Source: Nocardioides ochotonae (GTDB taxonomy: Bacteria > Actinomycetota > Actinomycetes > Propionibacteriales > Nocardioidaceae). Taken from it: DNA of 64,000 nt. A model generated the notes under the pieces. That model saw only the letters and a program-made list of their open reading frames with translations. It was not told where the DNA came from and did no database searches. Positions 33,294 through 42,325 of the stretch are shown piece by piece. The stretch covers positions 3,459,001 to 3,523,000 of the forward strand of contig NZ_CP061769.1 of NCBI RefSeq assembly GCF_011420305.2, given 5' to 3'. Both the position numbers and the translations under genes were made by a program. Positions within the stretch are counted from its first letter, which is position 1. Every line of letters starts with the position of its first letter.

Positions 33294-35183
33294 ATGAGTG
33301 AGCCCACCACCCCCACCGCCGTGCTCGAGGCCCGCCGGGAGATCGAGGAGCAGATCGCCGGCCAGACACTGGTCGACGCGCTGGCCCGCACGGTCGAGGA
33401 GCTGGGCGACGCCCCGGCGTACTCCGACAAGGTCGGGATCCTCGCGCCCGGCGCGCCGCACGCACCCGGGTGGCGCACGCTGTCGTGGCGGGAGGTCCGC
33501 GAGCAGGCCCTGGACGCCGCCGCCGGCCTGCTCGCGCTCGGCGTGGAGCCCGGCGCCACGGTCGCGATCATGTCCAGCAACCGCATCGAGCACGTCGTCG
33601 CCGACCTGGGCGCCGTGCACGCCGGGGCGGTGCCGATGTCGGTCTACCTGACCCTCGCCCCCGACCAGGTCTCCTTCATCGCCGGCCACTCCGAGCCGGC
33701 GGTCGTGGTGCTCGAGGGGGCCGATCAGCTCGACCGCTGGCGACCCGCGCTGGACGCCAGCGGCTCGGTGCGGCGGGTCGTGGTGCTCGACGAGGCCGCC
33801 CTGCCCGAGGGCGAGCGGTACGTCGGGTGGTCGCGGTTCCTGGCGGACGGCGCGGCGTACCGTGCCGAGCACGAGGACGAGCTGCGCGCCCGCCTCGAGG
33901 CGATCACGCCGGACCAGACGCTGACCATCCTCTACACCTCCGGCACGACCGGGAACCCCAAGGGCGTGGTGCTGACCCACCACAACGTGCTCTTCGAGGC
34001 CGAGTGCTCACTGCGCACCTCGCGCCCCGAGGGCGAGAACATCTTCATCTCCTACCTGCCCTTCGCCCACATCGCGGAGCGGATCCTGGGCATGTACGTC
34101 CCGCAGATCAACGGCGCCCACGTGCACCTGATCGCCGACCCCGCGCTGCTGCTCGGCACGCTCGGGGAGGTCCGCCCCACCCGCTTCTTCGGCGTGCCAC
34201 GGGTCTGGGAGAAGATCCGCACCGGCGTCTCCGCCAGGCTCGCGGCCGAGCCGGACGAGGAGCGACGCACGGCGATCGAGCAGGCGATGGCGGTCGGGCT
34301 GGAGTGGGTGGAGTCCACCCAGGTCGGACAGACCACGTCCCCCGAGCTCCAGGCCCGCTTCGAGGCCGCCGATGCCCAGGTGCTCAGCCTGCTGCGCGCA
34401 CTGCTCGGGCTGGACCGCTGCGAGTGGGCCGCCTCGGCCGCGGCACCGATGCCGCTGGAGGTCGCGCAGTTCTTCGGCGGCCTGGGGATGGCGATCTACG
34501 ACATCTACGGGATGACCGAGACCACCGCGGCGATCACCGCGTGCGGGCCCGGGTCGTTCCGGATGGGCACCGTCGGCCGCGCCCTGGCCGGGATCGAGAT
34601 CAAGATCGCCGAGGACGGCGAGATCCTGGCCCGCGGCCCGGTGACCACGCCCGGCTACCTCCGCCAGGAGGACGCCACCCGCGCCCTGGTGGACGCCGAC
34701 GGCTGGGTGCACACCGGGGACATCGGCGCGCTCGACGAGGACGGCTTCCTGACGGTGGTGGACCGCAAGAAGGAAATGATCATCACCTCGGCGGGCAAGA
34801 ACATCTCGCCCTCCAACATCGAGAACCTGCTCAAGGAGTCCCCCGTCATCGGCCACGCCCTGGTCTTCGGCGAGGGCCGGCCCTACGTGGTCGCGGTGCT
34901 GACCCTGGACGCGGAGATCGCCCCGGTGGTCGCCGAGCGGCTCGCCCTCGGCACCACCGATCTCGCCGAGCTCGCCCAGCACCCCGCGATCCTCGCGCTG
35001 GTCCAGCAGGCCGTCGACGCCGCGAACGCCCGCCTCTCGCGCCCCGAGCAGGTCAAGGCCTTCGAGCTGCTGCCCGTGGAGTGGTCCCCGGAGTCCGAGG
35101 AGCTCACCCCCACCCTGAAGCTCAAGCGCCGCGTCGTCCACACGAAGTACGCCGACGTCCTCGACTCCCTCTACGCCACCTGA
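33294..35183 (+). CDS. Long-chain acyl-CoA ligase (AMP-forming)
   Basis: Encodes 629 aa. The P-loop-like A3 motif LYTSGTTGNPKGVVLTH, A5 YGMTETTAAI, A7 GWVHTGDIG and A8 DRKKEMIITSAGKNISPSNIE are complete. The insertion around residues 300-400 fits the FadD15-type long-chain group. It activates a carboxylic acid to its CoA ester, giving substrate for the dehydrogenase encoded 100 bases upstream. GAGGAG lies 6 bases before the ATG at 33294. A G-rich run (eight Gs near 33212) lies in the gap between the two genes. Confidence 0.93.
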   Translation: MSEPTTPTAVLEARREIEEQIAGQTLVDALARTVEELGDAPAYSDKVGILAPGAPHAPGWRTLSWREVREQALDAAAGLLALGVEPGATVAIMSSNRIEHVVADLGAVHAGAVPMSVYLTLAPDQVSFIAGHSEPAVVVLEGADQLDRWRPALDASGSVRRVVVLDEAALPEGERYVGWSRFLADGAAYRAEHEDELRARLEAITPDQTLTILYTSGTTGNPKGVVLTHHNVLFEAECSLRTSRPEGENIFISYLPFAHIAERILGMYVPQINGAHVHLIADPALLLGTLGEVRPTRFFGVPRVWEKIRTGVSARLAAEPDEERRTAIEQAMAVGLEWVESTQVGQTTSPELQARFEAADAQVLSLLRALLGLDRCEWAASAAAPMPLEVAQFFGGLGMAIYDIYGMTETTAAITACGPGSFRMGTVGRALAGIEIKIAEDGEILARGPVTTPGYLRQEDATRALVDADGWVHTGDIGALDEDGFLTVVDRKKEMIITSAGKNISPSNIENLLKESPVIGHALVFGEGRPYVVAVLTLDAEIAPVVAERLALGTTDLAELAQHPAILALVQQAVDAANARLSRPEQVKAFELLPVEWSPESEELTPTLKLKRRVVHTKYADVLDSLYAT

Positions 35184-35225
35184 CCCTCCCGCGAGCGGCC
35201 CAGGGCCGGGGTCAGCAATCAACAG

Positions 35226-36767
35226 TCAGGGGGACTCGGCGTACTCCGCGCGGAGCTGGCGCTTGACCATCTTGCCGGTGGGGGTGCGCGGGAGGAGGCG
35301 GCGGAAGACGACCTCGGTCGGCACCTTGTAGTGCGCGAGGCGGGCGCGGGCGTAGGCGCGCAGCTGGGCGGCGAGCGCCGGGCTGGGGGCGACCTCGGGT
35401 GCGGGCTGCACGAACGCCACGACCCGCTCCCCCATCTCGTCGTCGGGCAGGCCGACCACGGCGATGTCGGCGACCGCCGGGTGCAGGCTGAAGAGGTCCT
35501 CGATCTCCTGGGGATAGATGTTCACCCCGCCGGAGATGATCGTGAACGCCGCACGGTCGGTGAGGTAGAGGTAGCCCTCCTCATCGACGAACCCGAGGTC
35601 GCCGACGGTGGTCCACTCCGGGTGCTGCGGGTGCTGGGTGCCGGCGGTCTTGGCCGGGTCACCGTGGTAGCTGAACGGCGTCCGCCCACCGAGCTCGCTG
35701 CGCTCGAAGTAGACGGTGCCGACCTCGCCCGGCGGCAGCTCCCGGCCGTCCTCCCCGCAGATGTGCAGTACGCCGAGGAGAACGGTGCCCACGGACCCGG
35801 GGTGCGCCAGCCAGCGCTCGGAGTCGATGAACGTCGCGCCGTTGGCCTCGGTGGAGGCGTAGTACTCGTGAACGATCGGTCCGAGCCACTCGATCATCCG
35901 CCGCTTCACCTCGACCGGGCACGGCGCCGCGGCGTGGATGACGCAGCGCAGCGAGCTGACGTCGGCAGCCGCGCGCGCCTCGGTGGGCAGCTTGAGCAGA
36001 CGCACGAACATCGTCGGCACCATCTGGGTGTGGGTGACCCGGTGCTCCTCGATCGCCCGCAGCACCGACTCGGGGTCGAAGCGCTCCATCATCACCAGGG
36101 TGCCGCCGAGGGCGTGCACGACGCCGCCGAAGCGCAGCGGCGCCGCGTGGTAGACCGGCGCCGGGGAGAGGTAGACGGTGTCCTCGTCGAAGCCGTAGAG
36201 GCCGCCGAAGATCGAGACGTAGCGGTAGCCGGGCTCGTCGACGTCGATGTCGGGCAGGTCGACCTTCACGCCCTTGGGCCGCCCGGTCGTCCCGGAGGAG
36301 TAGAGGAAGTCGTCGCCGTGTGGCTGCTCGGCGAGCGGATCGGCGGACGCCGCGGCCAGCGCCGCCTCGTAGTCGTCGTAGCCGGCCACCTCCGCGCCGT
36401 ACGCCAGCCGCTCGGGGACCTCGACGTCGAGGCGCTCCACCAGCTCGGCGCGCGCCCCGGAGACCACCAGCGCCCGCGCGCCGCAGTCGCGCACGATGTA
36501 CGACGCCTCCTCGGGCATCAGGTGGTGGTTGACGGCCGTGACGTAGAGCCCCGAGCGCAGCGCGGCCCAGTAGACCTCGTAGGCCTCCGGGCAGTTGTCG
36601 CTCACCAGCGCGACCACGTCACCGCGGCGCAGCCCGGCCGCCCGCAGGTGCTGGGCCAGGCGCAGGCTGCGCTCGTCGAGCTCGGCGTAGGTGAGGCTCC
36701 GGCCGGAGCCGGACATGACGAGCGCGACGCGGTCCGGATGCGTGGCTGCCCAGGTCCCGGGATACAT
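35226..36767 (-). CDS. AMP-dependent acyl-CoA synthetase
   Basis: Encodes 513 aa. It carries LYSSGTTGRPKGVKVDLP (A3), EYYASTEANG in the A5 place (instead of YGxTE), TVGDLGFVDEEGYLYLTDR (A7) and PRTPTGKMVKRQLR with the catalytic Lys (A10). It is a short acyl-CoA synthetase of the FadD type; the acid substrate is not evident. The ATG at 36767 (MYPGTWAATHPDRVAL) has AGGGTGG upstream. It converges with the previous CoA ligase (42 bases between stops) and is divergent from an ABC importer, so it could supply or use what that importer brings in. Confidence 0.92.
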   Translation of the reverse strand: MYPGTWAATHPDRVALVMSGSGRSLTYAELDERSLRLAQHLRAAGLRRGDVVALVSDNCPEAYEVYWAALRSGLYVTAVNHHLMPEEASYIVRDCGARALVVSGARAELVERLDVEVPERLAYGAEVAGYDDYEAALAAASADPLAEQPHGDDFLYSSGTTGRPKGVKVDLPDIDVDEPGYRYVSIFGGLYGFDEDTVYLSPAPVYHAAPLRFGGVVHALGGTLVMMERFDPESVLRAIEEHRVTHTQMVPTMFVRLLKLPTEARAAADVSSLRCVIHAAAPCPVEVKRRMIEWLGPIVHEYYASTEANGATFIDSERWLAHPGSVGTVLLGVLHICGEDGRELPPGEVGTVYFERSELGGRTPFSYHGDPAKTAGTQHPQHPEWTTVGDLGFVDEEGYLYLTDRAAFTIISGGVNIYPQEIEDLFSLHPAVADIAVVGLPDDEMGERVVAFVQPAPEVAPSPALAAQLRAYARARLAHYKVPTEVVFRRLLPRTPTGKMVKRQLRAEYAESP

Positions 36768-36865
36768 GGCGCCACCCTGCCAGCGCCGCCACCCGACCAC
36801 CAGAGGTCCCCGCCGGCGACCTCTCCCCGGTGTGGTCTGGACCGCAAGGCTCCACCTCTCACCGG

Positions 36866-36896
36866 TTGTAAGTCGCGTAATTTTATGTGCTTTGAT
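36866..36896 (+). promoter_or_regulatory. AT-rich promoter candidate of the TauC-like permease gene
   Basis: A locally AT-rich stretch in GC-rich DNA. TTGTAA at 36866-36871 and TTTGAT at 36891-36896 are 19 bases apart. TTTGAT occupies -12 to -7 of the ATG at 36903, so the message could be leaderless. Confidence 0.35.
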
Positions 36897-36902
36897 GTGT
36901 CC

Positions 36903-37781
36903 ATGGCGACGCTCGCACCCTCATCACCGGTGTCCTCGGCACCGAGCGCAGCGGGCGCCTCGCGTCCCCGGCGCACCGCGACCCGCGTACGTCGCGGGGC
37001 GATGCACCTCACCTCGCTGGCCGTCCTGGTCGCGCTCTGGTGGCTCATCACCCGGCTCGAGCTGGTCCGCCCGCTCTTCCTGCCCGCGCCGGGCGCGGTG
37101 TGGGACGCCTTCGTGCAGGCCAACACCGATCACCCGGTCCGCGAGGGGTCGGACCGGATGGTGCGCGGCGAGCAGAACTACTACCTGTGGGAGCACCTGC
37201 TCGCCAGCCTGCGCCGCATCGGCGTCGGGGTGGGCGCCGCCATCGTCGTCGGCGTCCCTCTCGGCCTGCTGATGGCCACCACCTGGGTCGGCGTCATCCT
37301 CGAGCCCTACCTCAACTTCCTGCGCTCGCTGCCGCCGCTGGCCTACATCGGCCTGCTCATCGTCTGGTTCGGCATCGGCGACACCTCCAAGATCTGGCTG
37401 CTGTTCCTCGCCGCCTTCCCGCCGATCACCATGGCCACGATCAGCGGGGTGCGGGGCGTGCGCGAGGACATGCTCAACGCCGCGCGGTCCCTGGGCGCCT
37501 CCCGCCGCCAGGTGCTCACCGCGGTCGCCCTGCCCGCCACCCTCCCCGAGCTGATGACCGGTGTCCGGGTGGCGGTCGGCTTCGCGTGGACCACCGTCGT
37601 CGCGGCGGAGATCGCCAACGGCATCCCCGGCATCGGCGGCCTGGCCTACCTCTCGGGCGAGAAGCTCAACTCCGAGCTGGTCATCGCCTGCATCGTCGTG
37701 ATCGGCCTGGCCGCCATCGCCCTCGACCTCGGCCTCAAGGCCCTCGAGCGACTGCTGGTCCCCTGGCGCGGCAAGGCCTAG
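36903..37781 (+). CDS. ABC importer permease (TauC/SsuC/NrtB-like)
   Basis: Encodes 292 aa. A basic N-terminal tail and six membrane helices contain the coupling-loop signature ARSLGASRRQVLTAVALPATLPELMTG (EAA-type). LYLNFLRSLPPLAYIGLLIVWFGIG-like sequence is typical of the taurine/sulfonate/nitrate permease family. It forms the channel of an importer whose binding protein and ATPase genes follow. In-frame starts exist at 36885 and 36897, but only 36903 has a well-placed -10. A 124-base pyrimidine-rich gap without a gene separates it from the binding protein gene. Confidence 0.9.
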   Translation: MATLAPSSPVSSAPSAAGASRPRRTATRVRRGAMHLTSLAVLVALWWLITRLELVRPLFLPAPGAVWDAFVQANTDHPVREGSDRMVRGEQNYYLWEHLLASLRRIGVGVGAAIVVGVPLGLLMATTWVGVILEPYLNFLRSLPPLAYIGLLIVWFGIGDTSKIWLLFLAAFPPITMATISGVRGVREDMLNAARSLGASRRQVLTAVALPATLPELMTGVRVAVGFAWTTVVAAEIANGIPGIGGLAYLSGEKLNSELVIACIVVIGLAAIALDLGLKALERLLVPWRGKA

Positions 37782-37905
37782 GCCGACTCGACCGCGCCGC
37801 GCCCTCCGCGCGGCCCTTCTGCACTGCCCCTCTGCCCCGCCCTCCACCGCCCCTCCCCGACCCCGGCTCGGGCCGGCCCCCATCCCGACCAAAGGAGCCC
37901 CACCC

Positions 37906-38985
37906 GTGAAGACCCCACTGACCAGGAGCGCCGCGGCGCTCGGCGCGGTCGCGCTGTCGCTCTCCCTCGCCGCGTGCGGCGGCGACTCCGGGACCAGCGC
38001 GGACGCCGGCACGGCCCCCGACACCGAGTGCCCCGTCGAGCCCGACGAGTCGGTGACGTCGAGCGCCCGGATCGCCTGGCAGGCCATCCCGAACGGCGAC
38101 GTCGTCGTCAAGGATCTCGGCCTGCTCGAGGCCTGCCTGCCGAACGCCGACATCTCCTGGGTGCAAGCAGCCTCCGGCGGCGACGTCATCACCTACTACG
38201 GCGCCGGCGACATCGACCTGGGCCTGATGGGCTCCGCCCCCGCGACCCGCGCCTCGTCCGCGCCGACCATGCGCGACGTCGACCTCGAGGTCATCTGGGT
38301 CCACGACGTCATCGGGGACGCCGAGTCGCTGATCGTCAAGGACCCTGCGGTCACCGACGTCGCCGACCTCGAGGGCGCCACGATCGCGACGCCGTTCAGC
38401 AGCACCGCGCACTACTCGCTGCTGCAGGCACTCACCGACGCCGGCCTCGACCCGGCCAAGGACGTCAAGGTCATCAACCTCGACCCGGAGAAGATGCCGG
38501 CCGCCTGGCAGGGCGACCAGGTCGACGCCGCCTGGGTCTGGGACCCGGTGCAGAGCCAGCTGCTCGAGGACGGCGGCACCCGGCTGATCTCGAGCGCCGA
38601 CACCGCCGAGGCCGGCCGGCCGACGTTCGACGTCGGCACCGTCGACCGCGCCTGGGCGGCCGACAACGAGGACTTCCTGACCATGTGGGCGCGGGTCCAG
38701 GACCACGCCGTGGGCCTGATCCGGGACGACCCGACGAGCGCGGCGGACTCCGTCGCGGTCGCGCTCGGCATCGACCCGGAGGCCGCGGAGGCGCAGTTCG
38801 CCGGCCTCGGGTTCCTGCGTGCCGAGGAGCAGGCGTCCGCCGACTACCTCGGCGGCAAGCTCGCGCGCGACCTGCGCACCACCGCGGAGTTCCTCTTCGA
38901 GCAGGGCGAGATCGACGCCGTCGGCCCGCAGTCGCAGTACGACGAGCACGTCGACGCCGGACCCGCCTCGAGGGCCGGGCAGTGA
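37906..38985 (+). CDS. Substrate-binding lipoprotein of TauA/SsuA-like ABC importer
   Basis: Encodes 359 aa from a GTG preceded by AAAGGAG at an 8-base spacing. A signal peptide ends in lipobox LAAC with C24. The body is an NMT1/TauA-type periplasmic-binding fold (SARIAWQAIPNGDVVVKDLGLL, GDIDLGLMGSAP, GATIATPFSSTAHYSLL, AAWVWDPVQSQLL). Such proteins bind taurine, other sulfonates or related anions; an amine- or ring-containing ligand is also possible. The final TGA overlaps the GTG of the ATPase gene. Confidence 0.9.
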   Translation: MKTPLTRSAAALGAVALSLSLAACGGDSGTSADAGTAPDTECPVEPDESVTSSARIAWQAIPNGDVVVKDLGLLEACLPNADISWVQAASGGDVITYYGAGDIDLGLMGSAPATRASSAPTMRDVDLEVIWVHDVIGDAESLIVKDPAVTDVADLEGATIATPFSSTAHYSLLQALTDAGLDPAKDVKVINLDPEKMPAAWQGDQVDAAWVWDPVQSQLLEDGGTRLISSADTAEAGRPTFDVGTVDRAWAADNEDFLTMWARVQDHAVGLIRDDPTSAADSVAVALGIDPEAAEAQFAGLGFLRAEEQASADYLGGKLARDLRTTAEFLFEQGEIDAVGPQSQYDEHVDAGPASRAGQ

Positions 38986-39764
38986 GCCACGGCCGCGCCA
39001 TCGCCTTCGAGGGCGTCCGCCACCACTTCGACGTCGGTGGCGTGGCCGTGCCCGCCCTGGACCGCACCGACCTGAGGATCGAGCCCGGTGAGTTCGTCAC
39101 GCTCGCCGGCCCCTCGGGCTGCGGCAAGACCACCCTGCTGCGGCTGCTCGCGGGGTTCATGACCCCCAGCGAGGGCCTGGTGCGCCTCGGGGGCCGCCCG
39201 GTCGAGGGACCGAGCGAGGAGCGCGGCGTCGTCTTCCAGCAGCCGACGCTCTTCCCGTGGCTCTCCGTGCGCCGCAACGTCGAGCTCGGCCCGCGGCTGC
39301 GCGGCCTCGGGCGCGCCGAGCGGCGCCGTACCGCCGAGGAGCACCTGCGCCTCGTGGGCCTGGAGGACTTCCACGACCACCGCCCCTACGAGCTCTCCGG
39401 TGGCATGCAGCAGCGCTGCCAGATCGCGCGGGTGCTGGCCAACGACCCCGACATCGTGCTCATGGACGAGCCGTTCGGCGCCCTCGACGCCCTCACCCGC
39501 GAGCGCCTCCAGGAGGAGCTGCTGGAGATCTGGCGGGCCACCGGCAAGACCATCCTGTTCATCACCCACAGCGTCGACGAGGCGGTGTTCCTGGGCTCAC
39601 GGGTGCTGGTGATGAGCCCCCGGCCCGGCCGGATCGTCCTCGACGTCCCGGCGGTCCTCCGCCAGGGCGGGGCCCGACTGCCGGCCGCCGAGATCCGCGC
39701 GTTCCCCGAGTACGTCGAGCTCTGCGAGCGGGTGCGCCACGCGATCCACGCCCCCGCGGGCTGA
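38982..39764 (+). CDS. ABC importer ATPase (TauB/SsuB-like)
   Basis: Encodes 260 aa. Walker A AGPSGCGKTTL, Q-loop VFQQPTLFPWLSV, signature ELSGGMQQRCQIAR, Walker B IVLMDEPFGALD and switch His FITHSVDEAVFL are all canonical. The FPWLSVRRNVELG wording and the EAV...LVMSPRPGRI end are typical of the nitrate/sulfonate/taurine ATPases. GTG start overlaps the preceding stop, so it is coupled to the binding protein. It completes the permease-SBP-ATPase set. Confidence 0.94.
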   Translation: MSHGRAIAFEGVRHHFDVGGVAVPALDRTDLRIEPGEFVTLAGPSGCGKTTLLRLLAGFMTPSEGLVRLGGRPVEGPSEERGVVFQQPTLFPWLSVRRNVELGPRLRGLGRAERRRTAEEHLRLVGLEDFHDHRPYELSGGMQQRCQIARVLANDPDIVLMDEPFGALDALTRERLQEELLEIWRATGKTILFITHSVDEAVFLGSRVLVMSPRPGRIVLDVPAVLRQGGARLPAAEIRAFPEYVELCERVRHAIHAPAG

Positions 39765-39786
39765 GGACACGGCGCACCCGCCACCC

Positions 39787-39792
39787 TAGGCT
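39787..39792 (+). promoter_or_regulatory. Leaderless-type -10 of the DUF1905 gene
   Basis: TAGGCT lies exactly at -12 to -7 of the ATG at 39799, and no Shine-Dalgarno is present. Confidence 0.5.
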
Positions 39793-39798
39793 GCGCCG

Positions 39799-40086
39799 AT
39801 GGAGCTGAGATTCCGCGGCGAGCTGGTCGAGTGGCGCGGTCCCGCGCCGTACCACTTCGTCGTGGTGCCGCCCGAGGAGTGCGCGGCCCTCGACGAGGTG
39901 GCCCCGCTCGTGTCCTACGGCTGGGGCATGGTCCCGGCGACGCTGCGCGTGGGCGGCACGGAGTGGGCCACCGCCCTGTGGCCACGCGCCGGCGGCTACG
40001 TGGTCCCGGTCAAGGACCGCGTGCGCCACGCCGAGTCCCTGAGCCTCGGCGACCCGGTCGACCTCATCATGACCGTCCACGTCTGA
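39799..40086 (+). CDS. DUF1905 domain protein
   Basis: Encodes 95 aa, the size of a bare DUF1905 domain. FRGELVEWRGPAPYHFVVVP, then YGWGMVPATLRVGGTEWATALWP, then GGYVVPVKDRVRHAE and LGDPVDLIMTVHV follow the family pattern of a small beta-barrel. No biochemical role is established. It lies 34 bases after the ABC ATPase stop and is probably expressed from its own leaderless promoter. Confidence 0.85.
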   Translation: MELRFRGELVEWRGPAPYHFVVVPPEECAALDEVAPLVSYGWGMVPATLRVGGTEWATALWPRAGGYVVPVKDRVRHAESLSLGDPVDLIMTVHV

Positions 40087-40102
40087 GCGCGGCCCGGCCT
40101 GC

Positions 40103-40114
40103 TGGTCTAGACCA
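40103..40114. promoter_or_regulatory. TGGTCTAGACCA palindrome, GntR/DasR-type operator candidate
   Basis: A perfect 12-base palindrome lies 99 bases before the MMPL start. It matches the core of the DasR/NagR responsive element (ACTGGTCTAGACCACT as I remember it) and the HutC-type GntR pattern GTnTAnAC. No GntR gene is in the window. Regulation of the MMPL gene by a GntR protein is inferred. Confidence 0.5.
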
Positions 40115-40212
40115 CCGCCGCCCGGACAGGTGAGAACCGCGGCGGAGGCCGGTCGTCACCCTGGAGCCCGGAACAGCCGGGGGACCGATCGGGAGACGCC
40201 CGGGAGCCACAC

Positions 40213-42315
40213 ATGCACCGACAGATCGCAGGACGACTGACCGGCAGGATCACCAAGTGGGTGGTGGCCGTCATCTGGCTGCTCGTGGTGATCCCGATGG
40301 CCGGGCTCGCCGGTCAGCTCACCGACGTGCAGAACAACGAGGCGTCGTCGTGGCTGCCGGAGTCCGCGGAGTCGACGCGGGCGATCGAGCGCCTCGAGCC
40401 GTTCCGTGATCCCGACGCCATCCCGACGATCGTCGTGCACCGCGCCGACGGCGGCACCTTCGACCGCGAGCAGCTGGCCACGCTCCGCGAGGACCTGGCC
40501 GAGTACGCCGACGTGGACGGCGTCTCCGGGGAGGTCCTCGGCCCGTTCGTCTCCGCTGACGGCGAGGCCGCCCAGACGATCGTCACCTTCGACTTCGGCT
40601 CCGAGGGCTGGAACCGGATGCCCGACGCCGCGGAGGACCTGCGCGAGATCGCCGCCACCGACGCCACCACGGTCTACATCGCCGGGCCCGGCGGGCAGGC
40701 GGCGGACGCCGCCGAGGCCTTCGAGGGCATCGACACCACGCTGATCCTGCTGACCCTCGGCGTGGTGGTGGTGATCCTGCTGCTCACCTACCGCAGCCCG
40801 GTGCTCTGGCTGCTGCCGATCCTCGCGGCGGTGGTCGCCTACTTCACCTCCGGCGGGGTGGTCTACCTCCTGGCGAAGTACGCCGACCTCACCGTCAACG
40901 GCCAGTCCCAGGCGATCCTGGGAATCCTGGTGATCGGGGCCGGCACCGACTACGCGCTGCTGCTCACCGCGCGCTACCGCGAGGAGCTGCGCCGCCACGA
41001 CGACCGTCACGAGGCGATGGCCGTGGCGCTGCACCGCGCCGCCCCCGCGATCCTCGCCAGCGCCGCGACGGTGTGCGCGGGCATGCTCTGCCTGCTCGCC
41101 GCCGACCTCAACTCCACCAGGGGCCTCGGCCCGGTCGCGGCGGTCGGCATCGCCGTCACCTTCCTGGTGATGGTGACCTTCCTGCCGGCCCTGCTGGTGA
41201 TCTGCGGGCGCTGGGTGTTCTGGCCCAAGCGGCCGGCGTTCGGCTCCCCCGAGCCGACCAGCAGCGGGTTCTGGGCGCGGGTCGGCGAGGCGATCCGCCC
41301 GCGGCCGCGCGCGGTGTGGGTCGTCACCGCCGCGATCCTGGCCGTCGCCTGCCTCGGCTGGCTGCGCCTGGACACCCAGGGACTGGCCACCGAGGACTCC
41401 TACACCGTCGAACTGGAGTCGATCGACGGCCAGGAGGTGCTGACCGACCACGGGCTCGTGGACCAGTCCAACACCGTGCAGGTGGTCACCGACACCGACT
41501 CGGTGCCGGCCGTGGTGGACGCCCTCGCGGGCGTGGACGGCCTGGTGCCGGCCGAGCGCCCCGTGGTGCAGGGCGACACCGCGTTCGTGGAGGCGGTCCT
41601 GGACGGCGCGGACGTCTCCTCCACCGAGGCCTTCGACGTCGTCGAGGCGGCCCGCGACGCGGTGCACGCCGTACCCGGCACGGACTCGCTGGTCGGCGGC
41701 ACCTCCGCCGTCTACCTCGACACCAAGACCGCCGCCAACCGCGACAACCTGGTGATCATCCCGCTGATCCTGGTGGTGGTGCTGCTGATCCTGATGGCGC
41801 TGCTGCGCGCCCTGGTCGCGCCGCTGGTGCTGATCGCGACGGTGGTGCTGTCCTTCGGTGCGGCACTCGGCATCTCGGCGCTGCTGTTCGAGTACGTCTT
41901 CGGCTTCGCCGGCTCCGACCCAGGGTTCCCGCTGTTCGCGTTCGTCTTCCTCGTCGCCCTCGGCATCGACTACAACATCTTCTTGATGACGCGCGTGCGC
42001 GAGGAGACCGCGGTGCGCGGCACGCGCCAGGGCGCGCTGGTCGCCCTGGCCTCGACCGGCGGCGTGATCACGTCGGCCGGCGTGGTGCTGGCCGCGACGT
42101 TCCTGATGCTCGGCACGATCCCGGTGGTGTTCCTCGCCGAGCTCGGCGTCACCGTCGCGCTCGGGGTCCTGCTCGACACCCTGGTGGTCCGCTCGGTGCT
42201 GGTCACCGCCCTCACCCTCGACATCGGCTCGCGGATGTGGTGGCCCAGCCGCCTCGACCGCACCGGACCTCCCGAGGACCGGGCCCCCGCGCCGGAGGCC
42301 GCCCTGCGCGGTTAG
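40213..42315 (+). CDS. MMPL family RND transporter
   Basis: Encodes 700 aa. Helix 1 ([19 protein letters not shown]) is followed by an extracellular domain (residues ~40-175), helices 2-6 with [18 protein letters not shown], a second extracellular domain and helices 8-12 with [17 protein letters not shown]. The paired GxDY motifs are the proton-relay sites of MMPL/HpnN-like exporters. Family members export lipids or hydrophobic compounds to the envelope. GGGAG lies 6 bases before the ATG. The fbiC gene follows after 10 bases, but this pairing need not be functional. Confidence 0.93.
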   Translation: MHRQIAGRLTGRITKWVVAVIWLLVVIPMAGLAGQLTDVQNNEASSWLPESAESTRAIERLEPFRDPDAIPTIVVHRADGGTFDREQLATLREDLAEYADVDGVSGEVLGPFVSADGEAAQTIVTFDFGSEGWNRMPDAAEDLREIAATDATTVYIAGPGGQAADAAEAFEGIDTTLILLTLGVVVVILLLTYRSPVLWLLPILAAVVAYFTSGGVVYLLAKYADLTVNGQSQAILGILVIGAGTDYALLLTARYREELRRHDDRHEAMAVALHRAAPAILASAATVCAGMLCLLAADLNSTRGLGPVAAVGIAVTFLVMVTFLPALLVICGRWVFWPKRPAFGSPEPTSSGFWARVGEAIRPRPRAVWVVTAAILAVACLGWLRLDTQGLATEDSYTVELESIDGQEVLTDHGLVDQSNTVQVVTDTDSVPAVVDALAGVDGLVPAERPVVQGDTAFVEAVLDGADVSSTEAFDVVEAARDAVHAVPGTDSLVGGTSAVYLDTKTAANRDNLVIIPLILVVVLLILMALLRALVAPLVLIATVVLSFGAALGISALLFEYVFGFAGSDPGFPLFAFVFLVALGIDYNIFLMTRVREETAVRGTRQGALVALASTGGVITSAGVVLAATFLMLGTIPVVFLAELGVTVALGVLLDTLVVRSVLVTALTLDIGSRMWWPSRLDRTGPPEDRAPAPEAALRG

Positions 42316-42325
42316 CCTGACTCGG

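Noticed and set aside
35196..35208. CGGCCC-A-GGGCCG between convergent CoA ligase genes as terminator
   Set aside because: The arms leave a one-base loop, so only a short stem with a wider loop can form; too weak to call.
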